Shown piece after piece: positions 43,293 to 50,910 of a stretch of DNA of 64,000 bases. The position numbers and the translations under genes are program-made. Source of the DNA: Alistipes sp. (lineage in GTDB: Bacteria > Bacteroidota > Bacteroidia > Bacteroidales > Rikenellaceae); NCBI GenBank assembly GCA_017398555.1, contig JAFQFV010000025.1, forward strand, positions 48,116 to 112,115, given 5' to 3'. The notes beneath the pieces are model-generated. The model was given only the letters and a program-made list of their open reading frames with translations. It was not told the DNA's origin and made no database searches. Numbering within the stretch: the stretch's first letter is position 1; every line of letters begins with the position of its first letter.

Positions 43293-45017
43293 ATGAGGTT
43301 TTTAACAAAATATCTCATAGCCCTTATTGGTATAGTGGCGGTGTCGTGTACCCAAGACAATATTACAGATTCGTCGTTGGGTGGCGGGCAGAGTGTTGCT
43401 ATCAACTTCGTGCTTAGCACCGAAGATGCTCAGAGCAACCCTACTCGCGCGATAAGTGACGGTACAAGCGTCAATCAGCTGTACTATGCCGTATATACCG
43501 AGAGTGGAGAGATAGTTATTCCTAAGGCACTTAAGCGCAATGCGACCGGCTTGGCATCGCCGAGTGGTCTGTCTATGACCATATCCCTGCCGTCAGGACG
43601 CAACTATAAGGCTGTGTTCTGGGCGCAGAGTAGCGATACCGAGGCTTACACGCTTACCGACGAGATGGTGGTAAGTGTAAACTACGCTTTGGCTTGCAAT
43701 GACGAGAAGCGTGATGCCTTCTATGGTGTCACCGAGCTCTTTGCCACCTCGAATGATAAGGTAGAGGTGACTCTCCATCGTCCATTTGCTCAGCTCAATG
43801 CCGGTGCATACCCATTTGATTGGGAGTATATCAAGGGCTTCCACAACTTCGATATTACAAAGTCGTGCGTGCGTGTTCGTGACGTTGCCCACACCCTCAA
43901 TCTGCTTACAGGCGAGCTATCAGACTATGGTAGTGCGTCATTTAAGCCGGGTGTGCTGCCTACGGAGTATTTAGAGGTAGATGTGGATGAGGATGGCGCA
44001 ACTGAGCAGTACGTCTATGTAGCTATGGCATATCTTTTAGCCGATGCAACACCTTCAACACACACTGCGGAGTTCTTCTTCCTCAACGGCGAGAATAAGG
44101 CTGTGATGTTCGAGAAAGAGACATATAACTATGTTCAGCTTCAGCGTAACTGCCGCACCGATTATGTAGGTCAGGTAGTTACCGACAACGGCGAGATAAA
44201 TATCCGCGACTATGTCGATGAGCCGAACACCGACTACGGATATGTCTATTTCAACTCCGAGGAGGATACCACCTTTGAGAATACAATCTACAACATGTCA
44301 AGCCACGAGACAGGACTCCAATTTGCGAGCGTTTCGGGTCAGACAAATACCTACAACAACCTGCTCTTTACGGGCGACATCTGGGTAATTGAGTTGGGAG
44401 AGTATCGCGGTGGTGGATATGTCAATTACAACAATGTGTTGAACAATGTTGAGCTTCGTAACCTCTCTGTATCATCGTGCATCGAGTGTCATGAGTGGTA
44501 CTTCTCGCCGGCGACAATCGCCTACGGCAAGACTACACTGAACAACTGCAAGATGACCGGTGCGACCACCATTCGCGACACTGTAACCGACAAACATGGT
44601 GTTGTACACAAGGTTATACCGTGCGATATCGGTGTGCGTAATGAGTCGGACGCTTGGTTCTATGGAGGTGTGTACGGAACAGTCTTCGCCTGGACACACG
44701 CAGTGGTAGAGTTGTATGATGTAACTATCGACACACTCTACTGCGGTACGTGTGACTCTACAAAGCACTCGTGGATGACCATTGGTGCCGGCACTACTAT
44801 CGATAAGGTTATCTGCTGCGAGCCTCGATGCCCGTATGGCGGCAAGGAGTACTCAACAACTATGACAATCAAGAAGGGTGCTAAAGTGGGCTCTTTGCAG
44901 CTTGTCTCTACAGATGTGGAGTTCTTGATTATCGAGGATGGAGCAACGGTAGGCCCTATCACCTGCGAGGGTGTAGAGTACACCTACCAAGAGTTAAGAG
45001 AGGCTATGGGCCTATAA
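43293..45017 (+). CDS. Fimbrillin-like (DUF6562 type) lipoprotein with beta-helix-like C-terminus, copy 2
   Basis: A 574-residue predicted lipoprotein (lipobox AVSC, Cys19), a clear paralogue of the gene before it along its whole length: NPTRAISDGTSVNQLYYAVY, AVFWAQSSDTEAYTLTDEM, KRDAFYGVTELF, LHRPFAQLNAGAYPFDWEY, then the beta-helix-like tail (YNNLLFTGDIWVIELGEY, TLNNCKMTGATTIRD, LIIEDGATVGPI). Arg52 precedes AISDGT. Both tails share Cys-rich turns (CGTCDS, CCEPRC here). Likely a pilus or surface-fibre subunit. Spacing from the previous gene is 27 bases. Confidence 0.8.
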   Translation: MRFLTKYLIALIGIVAVSCTQDNITDSSLGGGQSVAINFVLSTEDAQSNPTRAISDGTSVNQLYYAVYTESGEIVIPKALKRNATGLASPSGLSMTISLPSGRNYKAVFWAQSSDTEAYTLTDEMVVSVNYALACNDEKRDAFYGVTELFATSNDKVEVTLHRPFAQLNAGAYPFDWEYIKGFHNFDITKSCVRVRDVAHTLNLLTGELSDYGSASFKPGVLPTEYLEVDVDEDGATEQYVYVAMAYLLADATPSTHTAEFFFLNGENKAVMFEKETYNYVQLQRNCRTDYVGQVVTDNGEINIRDYVDEPNTDYGYVYFNSEEDTTFENTIYNMSSHETGLQFASVSGQTNTYNNLLFTGDIWVIELGEYRGGGYVNYNNVLNNVELRNLSVSSCIECHEWYFSPATIAYGKTTLNNCKMTGATTIRDTVTDKHGVVHKVIPCDIGVRNESDAWFYGGVYGTVFAWTHAVVELYDVTIDTLYCGTCDSTKHSWMTIGAGTTIDKVICCEPRCPYGGKEYSTTMTIKKGAKVGSLQLVSTDVEFLIIEDGATVGPITCEGVEYTYQELREAMGL

Positions 45018-45027
45018 ATTTACCGCT

Positions 45028-46317
45028 ATGCTTAGAGAATTAAAATATAGCATATTGATAGTCGTGACAGCGCTATTTGCAGTCCACGATCTATCGGCTC
45101 AACGCGTAGTGGAGCGACGCACAGAGAGTTCTGAGCTTAGGCGCGATCAGATGCACATCCGTTATCGTGTTGCCAAGTGGAATATCGACCCTCACTATAT
45201 GAATAACACCGATTCATTGGCCCATATAGTCGATTGGATTGATGGTGTGAAGCGCGATAGTACGGTTGAGCTTGTGAGCGTTGAGTTCTGCGGAGCTGTA
45301 TCGCCTGAGGGTAGTGTGAGATTTAACCGCTGGTTGAGTAATGCACGTCTTCAGACCCTTGAGAGATATGTCCGCTCGCGCATCAAGATTCCGGAGAATA
45401 TTATTGTGCGCAACGACCACTATATCGCTTGGAGCGAGCTGTACGATATGGTCGCAAAGTCGAACTATGCCAATAAGGAGGAGATTCTGGCAATTATCAG
45501 CAGCGAGAATCGCTCCAAAGGCGAGGTACTCGACAGCCGTATCGGAGATCTGAAGCGCTTGGATAATGGTATTACATGGCGTAAGCTGTTCCGCGACTAC
45601 TTTATCCACATGCGTAATGCCTATACCGTATTGGTAACAAAGAGAAAGATTGTCAATGTCGAGTATATGGAGCAGCAAGAGGGGCTACAAGTCAAGCCAC
45701 TCTCTTTCCCTGGTCCTCAGATGGATGTGACAGCGCCACACTTCACCTCACCTTTGGTGGAGGCTGTTGCGCAGGCAGAGCCTGAGAAGCGATACATGTA
45801 CGTTAAGACAAATGCCACAAGTTTAGCCCTTTTGCAGGCTAATATTGGCGTTGAGTTCGATATGGGACGCTACCTCTCGTTCTATCTCCCTGTCACATAT
45901 TCGGCATTAGACTACTTCTCCCCTACCGTGAAGTTCCGTACATTCGCTCTTCAACCGGAGTTGCGTGTATGGCCGCTAAAGAATCAGGACAAGCTCTTTA
46001 TCGGTGCTCACTTGGGCTTTGCTTACTACAATTACGCATTTAATGGCACCTATCGTTATCAGGACCGTGATGGTACCTCTCCAACACTCGGTGGAGGTCT
46101 TTCATTGGGCTATCGTCTGCCAATTAGCCGTAATAAGAATTGGAAATTGGAGTTCGCTTTGGGTGTAGGTGCATATCCTCTGGATTACGACCTATTCATC
46201 AACGAGGTCAATGGCCCGCTGCATGAGAGTCGTAAGAAGACCTATATCGGTCTGGATAATGCCCTTATCGGCATATCATACCGCATCCCAATAAAGACGG
46301 TACACCCCAAGAAGTAA
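45028..46317 (+). CDS. DUF3575-type outer membrane protein of a fimbrial operon
   Basis: A 429-residue exported protein (signal peptide ending LSAQ). Residues 35-215 resemble an OmpA-like/DUF3868-type periplasmic region with VELVSVEFCGAVSPEGS and NARLQTLERYVRSRIKIPE. Residues 240-429 form an outer-membrane barrel of DUF3575 type, with strands such as FRTFALQPELRVWPL, FIGAHLGFAYYNYAF and GGGLSLGYRLPI, ending YRIPIKTVHPKK. DUF3575 proteins recur in Bacteroidales fimbrial operons and probably anchor or export the fibre. It starts 10 bases after the previous gene. Confidence 0.75.
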   Translation: MLRELKYSILIVVTALFAVHDLSAQRVVERRTESSELRRDQMHIRYRVAKWNIDPHYMNNTDSLAHIVDWIDGVKRDSTVELVSVEFCGAVSPEGSVRFNRWLSNARLQTLERYVRSRIKIPENIIVRNDHYIAWSELYDMVAKSNYANKEEILAIISSENRSKGEVLDSRIGDLKRLDNGITWRKLFRDYFIHMRNAYTVLVTKRKIVNVEYMEQQEGLQVKPLSFPGPQMDVTAPHFTSPLVEAVAQAEPEKRYMYVKTNATSLALLQANIGVEFDMGRYLSFYLPVTYSALDYFSPTVKFRTFALQPELRVWPLKNQDKLFIGAHLGFAYYNYAFNGTYRYQDRDGTSPTLGGGLSLGYRLPISRNKNWKLEFALGVGAYPLDYDLFINEVNGPLHESRKKTYIGLDNALIGISYRIPIKTVHPKK

Positions 46318-46348
46318 CCTTTGGTAGAACACTTATTTATCTGAATAA

Positions 46349-47380
46349 ATGAAGACATTACGATACATACAACTATTTGGAGCCATCTTATTGGGTGCGT
46401 TCCTATGTTCTTGTGATGTCCACGAATTTCCATATCCTGTATATCGAGAAGTACCATTCTTGTTGCATCTGAATTACGATACAGAGTTGCCGTTATACAA
46501 GACTCTTACATACGACAATGAGTCACGTGCAGGCGCGCCTGAGGATTACGATATCCGCTATACAATCAATGTATATTCGGCCGATGAGCAGGCTGACGAG
46601 CGCGAGATTGTACGTAGCTTTGTCGTTACAAAGGACGATGTATCAAGCTATGATAACAGTGTAGAACTTATGCTTGAGCCGGGTAACTACACCTTCAGAG
46701 TGTGGTCTGACTTTATCGAGGCTGGCGGTGGAGATTTGCACTATTCGACATCAAGTATCGAGGCAATTCGCATCTTGGGAGATTCTCATCCGGGCTCTAA
46801 CGATTTGAGAGATGCATTCCGTGGATATGTCACATCGGAGGTGTCAGATGCCGTTGCAGAGGCTACCGTGGTGATGCAACGACCTATGGCCAAGTACAAC
46901 TTTATATCGGTAGATTTGCACGAGTTTATCAACAACGTGATTAACAGTCGCGCCTCAAGACTGCAGGCTATGGGATTCTCTGCCGAGGAGCAGGTTGAGC
47001 CAAAGACTGTGAGTATCAACGATTTTGAGGTTGTACTACGCTATGGTGGTTTTATGCCTACCGAGTACAATATGTTTACAGACAAACCATCTGATTCGCA
47101 GGCAGGAATAAGCTACAAATCAAAGATGCGTCTGCTTGATAATGGTGAGGTAGAGCTTGGCTTTGACTATGTCTTTACCAATGGTGCAGAGTCAGCTGTA
47201 AATGTATCTATTGAGGTATATGACTACGACGGAGAGCTGCTCTCTACATTCCGCTCTGTCAATGTACCTCTGCTGCGTAGCCATCTGACAACTATCAGAG
47301 CGAAGTTCCTAACATCGGGAACAGGTGGTGTGACAGTTATGCCGGAGTTTGATGGCGAGTATAACTATTTAGTGGACTAA
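46349..47380 (+). CDS. Fimbrial minor-subunit or anchor lipoprotein (Mfa2/FimB-like)
   Basis: A 343-residue predicted lipoprotein (lipobox FLCSC; Cys20 or Cys22). Two beta-sandwich regions are suggested: one with ELMLEPGNYTFRVWSDFIE and LRDAFRGYVTSEV, VVMQRPMAKYNFISVDL, and a second with SVNVPLLRSHLTTIRAKFLT and a C-terminal VTVMPEFDGEYNYLVD. This matches the Mfa2/FimB-like anchor or DUF6562-like accessory proteins. Unlike the three subunit-like proteins it lacks the TR-x-x-DGT site and the beta-helix tail, which fits an anchor or tip role. Fourth operon gene. Confidence 0.65.
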   Translation: MKTLRYIQLFGAILLGAFLCSCDVHEFPYPVYREVPFLLHLNYDTELPLYKTLTYDNESRAGAPEDYDIRYTINVYSADEQADEREIVRSFVVTKDDVSSYDNSVELMLEPGNYTFRVWSDFIEAGGGDLHYSTSSIEAIRILGDSHPGSNDLRDAFRGYVTSEVSDAVAEATVVMQRPMAKYNFISVDLHEFINNVINSRASRLQAMGFSAEEQVEPKTVSINDFEVVLRYGGFMPTEYNMFTDKPSDSQAGISYKSKMRLLDNGEVELGFDYVFTNGAESAVNVSIEVYDYDGELLSTFRSVNVPLLRSHLTTIRAKFLTSGTGGVTVMPEFDGEYNYLVD

Positions 47381-47420
47381 CAATACATTTCTATAAACTA
47401 ATCTTTTAAACCCTTAAATT

Positions 47421-48866
47421 ATGAAGAAGATTATTCTTTCAGTTGTTGCAGTTGCAGCATTGCTCGCAACTTCATGTCAGAATGAGGCAGAGGTTGCAAC
47501 AAACAGTAGTGAGTCTTTAGTTACTTTCGTAGTAGAGACTCCTGAGATTGGTACCCGTGTATTTGGTGATGGCACATCGGCTACTGACCTCTATTATGGT
47601 ATCTATGATGTTGATGGCAATCTGATCAGCGCTATCTCAAAGGTTGATGAGGCAGCAAAGGAGAGCATCAATATCTCAACTACAGTAAACCTTAACCTTG
47701 TTACAGGCAACACCTATAGCCTTATCTTCTGGGCTGACAATGCCGATGATGTATGCGAGGTTGATTTCGCTGCTAAAACTATGACATACAGCCCTGTTGC
47801 TGCTAATGCGGAGGCTTATGATGCATTCTGGGCTTATGTAGAGCCGTTCGTTGTTACAGGCAACCTGACAAAGACCGTATATCTCTATCGTCCTTTCGCT
47901 CAGCTCAACATTGGTACTGATGACATCGCTGCTGCAACCGCCGCAGGTATGACTGTCAGCGTATCGAAGATTTCGCTTACCACCCCTACAACTTTGAACC
48001 TTGTGGATGGTGCGGTATCTAATGATGTTGCGCTTGTTTATGACTACACTGCAATCCCTACAGGTGAGACATTCCCTGTTGCCGGTTATGAGTATTTGGC
48101 TATGAACTACCTGCTCATTGGCGCAGATAAGGCTACAGTAGATGTTAAGTTTGAGTATGGCAATGGCACTAACGAGTATGCTCAGGACTACACATTTGTA
48201 CCTGTTCAGCGTAACTATCGTACCAATATTATCGGTTCTCTGCTTACCAGCGCTGTAAATGTCAATATTATAATCGACCCTATCTTCGAGGAGCCTGATT
48301 ACAATGTATATGGTGCATTTCAGGTAGGTGGTGCGGCTACTCTTGCAGAGGATCTTGTAATCGACGAGCCACTTGTTGTTAAGGCTGGTGTAAATGCAGT
48401 TCTCAACCTCAACGGCAAGAGCATTACCAACAAGGTAGATAACACTGCTACCGATGCAATCATTGTTGAGGCTGGTGCTACACTTACTATCAATGGCGAG
48501 GGTACTATCGAGGCTGTTACAGGCAACGATGGATATGCTGTTATTGCTGATGGTGTAGTTATTATCAACGGTGGTACTTTCAAGGCGGGCGTAGATAGTG
48601 CCGGAGAGGCAAATGCAGTTGTCTATGTACGTGGCAATGGCGAGGCATACATCAATGGCGGAGTATTCCCTAACGAGAACAACAGCGCATTCGTACTCAA
48701 TAAGAAGGATGCAGACCGTGCGACTACTAAAATCGAGGTTCGCGGTGGTGAATTTACCGCATTCAACCCTGCAAACAACGCAGCTGAGGGTGCCGGTACA
48801 AACTTTGTAGCAGAGGGCTATAAGGTTGAGCAGAGTGGTGACGTTTATACTGTTGTTGCGCAGTAG
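47421..48866 (+). CDS. Fimbrillin-like (DUF6562 type) lipoprotein with beta-helix-like C-terminus, copy 3
   Basis: A 481-residue predicted lipoprotein (lipobox ATSC, Cys19). N-terminal fimbrillin pattern: EIGTRVFGDGTSATDLYYGI with Arg46, SLIFWADNADDV, YLYRPFAQLNIGTDD, VPVQRNYRTNIIGSLL. From about 300 the chain turns into a compact beta-helix typical of pectin-lyase-like folds (VVKAGVNAVLNLNGKSI, VEAGATLTINGEGTIEAV, VVIINGGTFKAG, AYINGGVFPNENN, IEVRGGEFTAFN). Its tail is more regular than those of copies 1 and 2. Likely the last-encoded fibre subunit or tip adhesin. A terminator follows 20 bases downstream. Confidence 0.82.
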   Translation: MKKIILSVVAVAALLATSCQNEAEVATNSSESLVTFVVETPEIGTRVFGDGTSATDLYYGIYDVDGNLISAISKVDEAAKESINISTTVNLNLVTGNTYSLIFWADNADDVCEVDFAAKTMTYSPVAANAEAYDAFWAYVEPFVVTGNLTKTVYLYRPFAQLNIGTDDIAAATAAGMTVSVSKISLTTPTTLNLVDGAVSNDVALVYDYTAIPTGETFPVAGYEYLAMNYLLIGADKATVDVKFEYGNGTNEYAQDYTFVPVQRNYRTNIIGSLLTSAVNVNIIIDPIFEEPDYNVYGAFQVGGAATLAEDLVIDEPLVVKAGVNAVLNLNGKSITNKVDNTATDAIIVEAGATLTINGEGTIEAVTGNDGYAVIADGVVIINGGTFKAGVDSAGEANAVVYVRGNGEAYINGGVFPNENNSAFVLNKKDADRATTKIEVRGGEFTAFNPANNAAEGAGTNFVAEGYKVEQSGDVYTVVAQ

Positions 48867-48886
48867 GCAAGCCGCTTAGTAAAAAC

Positions 48887-48918
48887 AATAGGGGTGCAAT
48901 GTTGCATCCCTATTTTTA
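48887..48918 (+). terminator. Terminator of the fimbrial operon
   Basis: AATAGGGGTGCAA/TTGCATCCCTATT (one G-U pair, two-base loop) followed by TTTATT; it starts 20 bases after the last stop codon. Confidence 0.85.
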
Positions 48919-49183
48919 TTGTCATAACATTATGCGTATGGGTGCATATCGCCAAGAATGGGGGCTACGCAAAGTAGGTTCTCTGTACCGTCAATACACC
49001 TACAGCGGGCAGGAATAGAGCCAAATAGAGCATAGTATTGTCACATCCTGCAGATATTCCACATCTTTGACATAGTTACGGCAAGCATATCGCAGAACAA
49101 CAGCCGAGGCTCTATCTCGAACAAGTTGTGACATTTAGAGAATGATATAGCGATGCGGAATAACTCTGCATCGCTATAAAAAC

Positions 49184-49217
49184 AAAAAAGGAGGAGCATT
49201 GCGCCCCTCCTTTTTTT
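49184..49217 (-). terminator. Terminator of the esterase operon
   Basis: AAAAAAGGAGG-GC/GC-CCTCCTTTTTT with a five-base loop and A and T runs on both sides. It lies about 14 bases beyond the esterase stop codon on the minus strand and can work in both directions. Confidence 0.85.
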
Positions 49218-49230
49218 GTGTGACATCTGC

Positions 49231-50097
49231 TTACTCTGTCATATACTTCTTGAAGAACTCCATAATGACGCGGCAAGAGTCAAATGAGTCTGTTGCCCAG
49301 TTGTGACCACCGTTGCGAACCTCATAGAAGTGTACCTCCTTGCCATATGGTGAGCCATAGTAGCGGTGGAAGATAACCTTATTCTTAATCTGAGGAAGCT
49401 CTGTAGTCTCCTGATACATACACTTATTTGCTGCTGCAACAGCGCCTACAGCAACAGGTACTGCAAGGTAAGCACCCCAACCAAACTGGTTGATAGGGTC
49501 ACCCTCCCAACGAGAGGTCATATCGCCTGTACCGTGAACCTCCATAAATGCGATAGGAGTCTCGTAGTTGTGGCGATTAGCCATCTCTGTAAGTGTCAGA
49601 CCTGCCATAGAGGCGATAGCTGCGAACTCGCTCGCCTTACGATAAGCCATCAGGTAGCACATCTCACCACCATTTGACATACCTGTAAGGAAGGTATTCT
49701 TTGCAGACAAGTTATACTTTGTGTGCAGGTGCTTTGCAAGGTTGCAGATGAACTCACAGTCATCAATCTTCATCTTGTCAATCTGCCAAGGATAGTAAAC
49801 ATTCCAACCTGTATTTGGACGTGGGTCGGTAGTTGCCTGTGGGTAGCAAAGTGCCACCTTATACTCCTCAGCAAGCTCCTTGAATGTAAGTGACGAGTTA
49901 TTTACATACGCCTGTGCGCTACCACCATATCCGTGAAGGATAAACACCAGCGGTGCATTTGCAGGAAGGTCTGCAGGAAGGTAGATATAGTATGATCTTG
50001 TAACACCCTGATCCTGAATAGACTCAGACTTAAGTGTACCAGCGCTCGCTGCATGGCAGATAAAGAGCGCCGCAAGTAAGAATATAAACTTCTTCAT
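49231..50097 (-). CDS. Secreted alpha/beta-hydrolase esterase (CE1/LpqC-like)
   Basis: A 288-residue exported protein (signal peptide ending ASAG). It has the feruloyl-esterase/polyhydroxybutyrate-depolymerase-like pattern: oxyanion region VFILHGYGGS at 51-60, nucleophile GMSNGG with Ser141, acid Asp192 in VHGTGD, and His265 in NGGHNW. The predicted role is removal of acyl or phenolic esters, for example feruloyl groups on plant polysaccharides; the true substrate is not known. It starts five bases after its upstream paralogue, in which all three residues are changed. Confidence 0.85.
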   Translation of the reverse strand: MKKFIFLLAALFICHAASAGTLKSESIQDQGVTRSYYIYLPADLPANAPLVFILHGYGGSAQAYVNNSSLTFKELAEEYKVALCYPQATTDPRPNTGWNVYYPWQIDKMKIDDCEFICNLAKHLHTKYNLSAKNTFLTGMSNGGEMCYLMAYRKASEFAAIASMAGLTLTEMANRHNYETPIAFMEVHGTGDMTSRWEGDPINQFGWGAYLAVPVAVGAVAAANKCMYQETTELPQIKNKVIFHRYYGSPYGKEVHFYEVRNGGHNWATDSFDSCRVIMEFFKKYMTE

Positions 50098-50102
50098 ATT
50101 GA

Positions 50103-50906
50103 TTAATGATTTTTAAAGAAATTCCAAATTTGGTTATATACCTCAAATTCTGCATCGCACCAGCCGTTGCTCTTACCATCAACAGAGTAGAGTACCACCT
50201 CGTGGCCATTCTTACCACCAAGATACTTAGTGTAAGATACAAGACCCTTACCCTGACGTGGGAGAAGCTCACCGGTTGTGTAGTGTGTGCACTCGTTGAT
50301 AGCAACGATAGCACCTACGCTGAGTGGCACAGAGGCTGACTTACCCTCAACGCCTGTCCAGCTGTAAACAGAGTTCTCTGTAGCGTGTACGTGAACGAAT
50401 GATACAGGCTGAGTGAAGTTGTTTGCCTTATATGCCTCAACCTCGATTGTACCTGAAACGCAACCGAAAGCTGCAAACTCAGACGGCATCTGCATAGCTG
50501 CTGTATAAGCGTGGCCATTGCAGTAGCTGAGCAGATAGAACTTAGAAGCGTAAGGGAAGCCCTCCTTAAGAGATGTCAAGAAAGAGAGATCCTCACCTGC
50601 AGCAACCTCAACAACGCAGAGTGTATAACCACCGATAAGGCAATGCTCGGCAGCCTTAAAGTTGATATCAAGCTGCTCCGCTGCGCGAGTTTTAAGCTCA
50701 AGATCATCGGTAAGTACAACTACAACAGGTGCACCAGACTTAGCCTCTGAAGGCTTTACAATAACCACATTGTGGTCAGCAATAGTCTCCGCAACAACAA
50801 CGAGCGATGATGACTCACTCTTCACTGGTGTTTCGCTGTCCGGACCCTTCTCACAAGAGGCAGCAAACAGCAAACACAGACTTAAAATACAAAATATCTT
50901 TTTCAT
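50103..50906 (-). CDS. Esterase-like lipoprotein lacking the catalytic triad (probable pseudo-enzyme)
   Basis: A 267-residue predicted lipoprotein (lipobox AASC, Cys18). It aligns by eye along its length with the esterase at 49231, but the nucleophile motif GMSNG reads SYCNG (Cys129), the acid position HGTGD reads HATEN (Asn178), and the His motif GGHNW reads GKSNGW (Ser246). The oxyanion HGYGG is also lost. It is unlikely to be an ester hydrolase of the same type. Surface-anchored ligand binding is plausible; a Cys nucleophile is possible but without Asp or His support. The ATG at 50906 gives the lipoprotein signal; a TTG at 50921 is an alternative. It starts four bases after the upstream stop. 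Confidence 0.72.
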   Translation of the reverse strand: MKKIFCILSLCLLFAASCEKGPDSETPVKSESSSLVVVAETIADHNVVIVKPSEAKSGAPVVVVLTDDLELKTRAAEQLDINFKAAEHCLIGGYTLCVVEVAAGEDLSFLTSLKEGFPYASKFYLLSYCNGHAYTAAMQMPSEFAAFGCVSGTIEVEAYKANNFTQPVSFVHVHATENSVYSWTGVEGKSASVPLSVGAIVAINECTHYTTGELLPRQGKGLVSYTKYLGGKNGHEVVLYSVDGKSNGWCDAEFEVYNQIWNFFKNH

Positions 50907-50910
50907 AGTT

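Larger units (their letters stand above)
48867..49230. other. Intergenic region between convergent operons
   Basis: About 360 bases with no convincing gene. It holds terminators for both operons (48887-48918 and 49184-49217) and a clean hairpin TATAGCGATGC/GCATCGCTATA (49146-49156 with 49168-49178) that has no T-tract on the plus side. The rest looks unstructured. Confidence 0.6.

Noticed and set aside
49041-49226. 61-codon open frame upstream of the esterase terminator
   Set aside because: It passes through the terminator hairpin and has no recognisable start context or motif.
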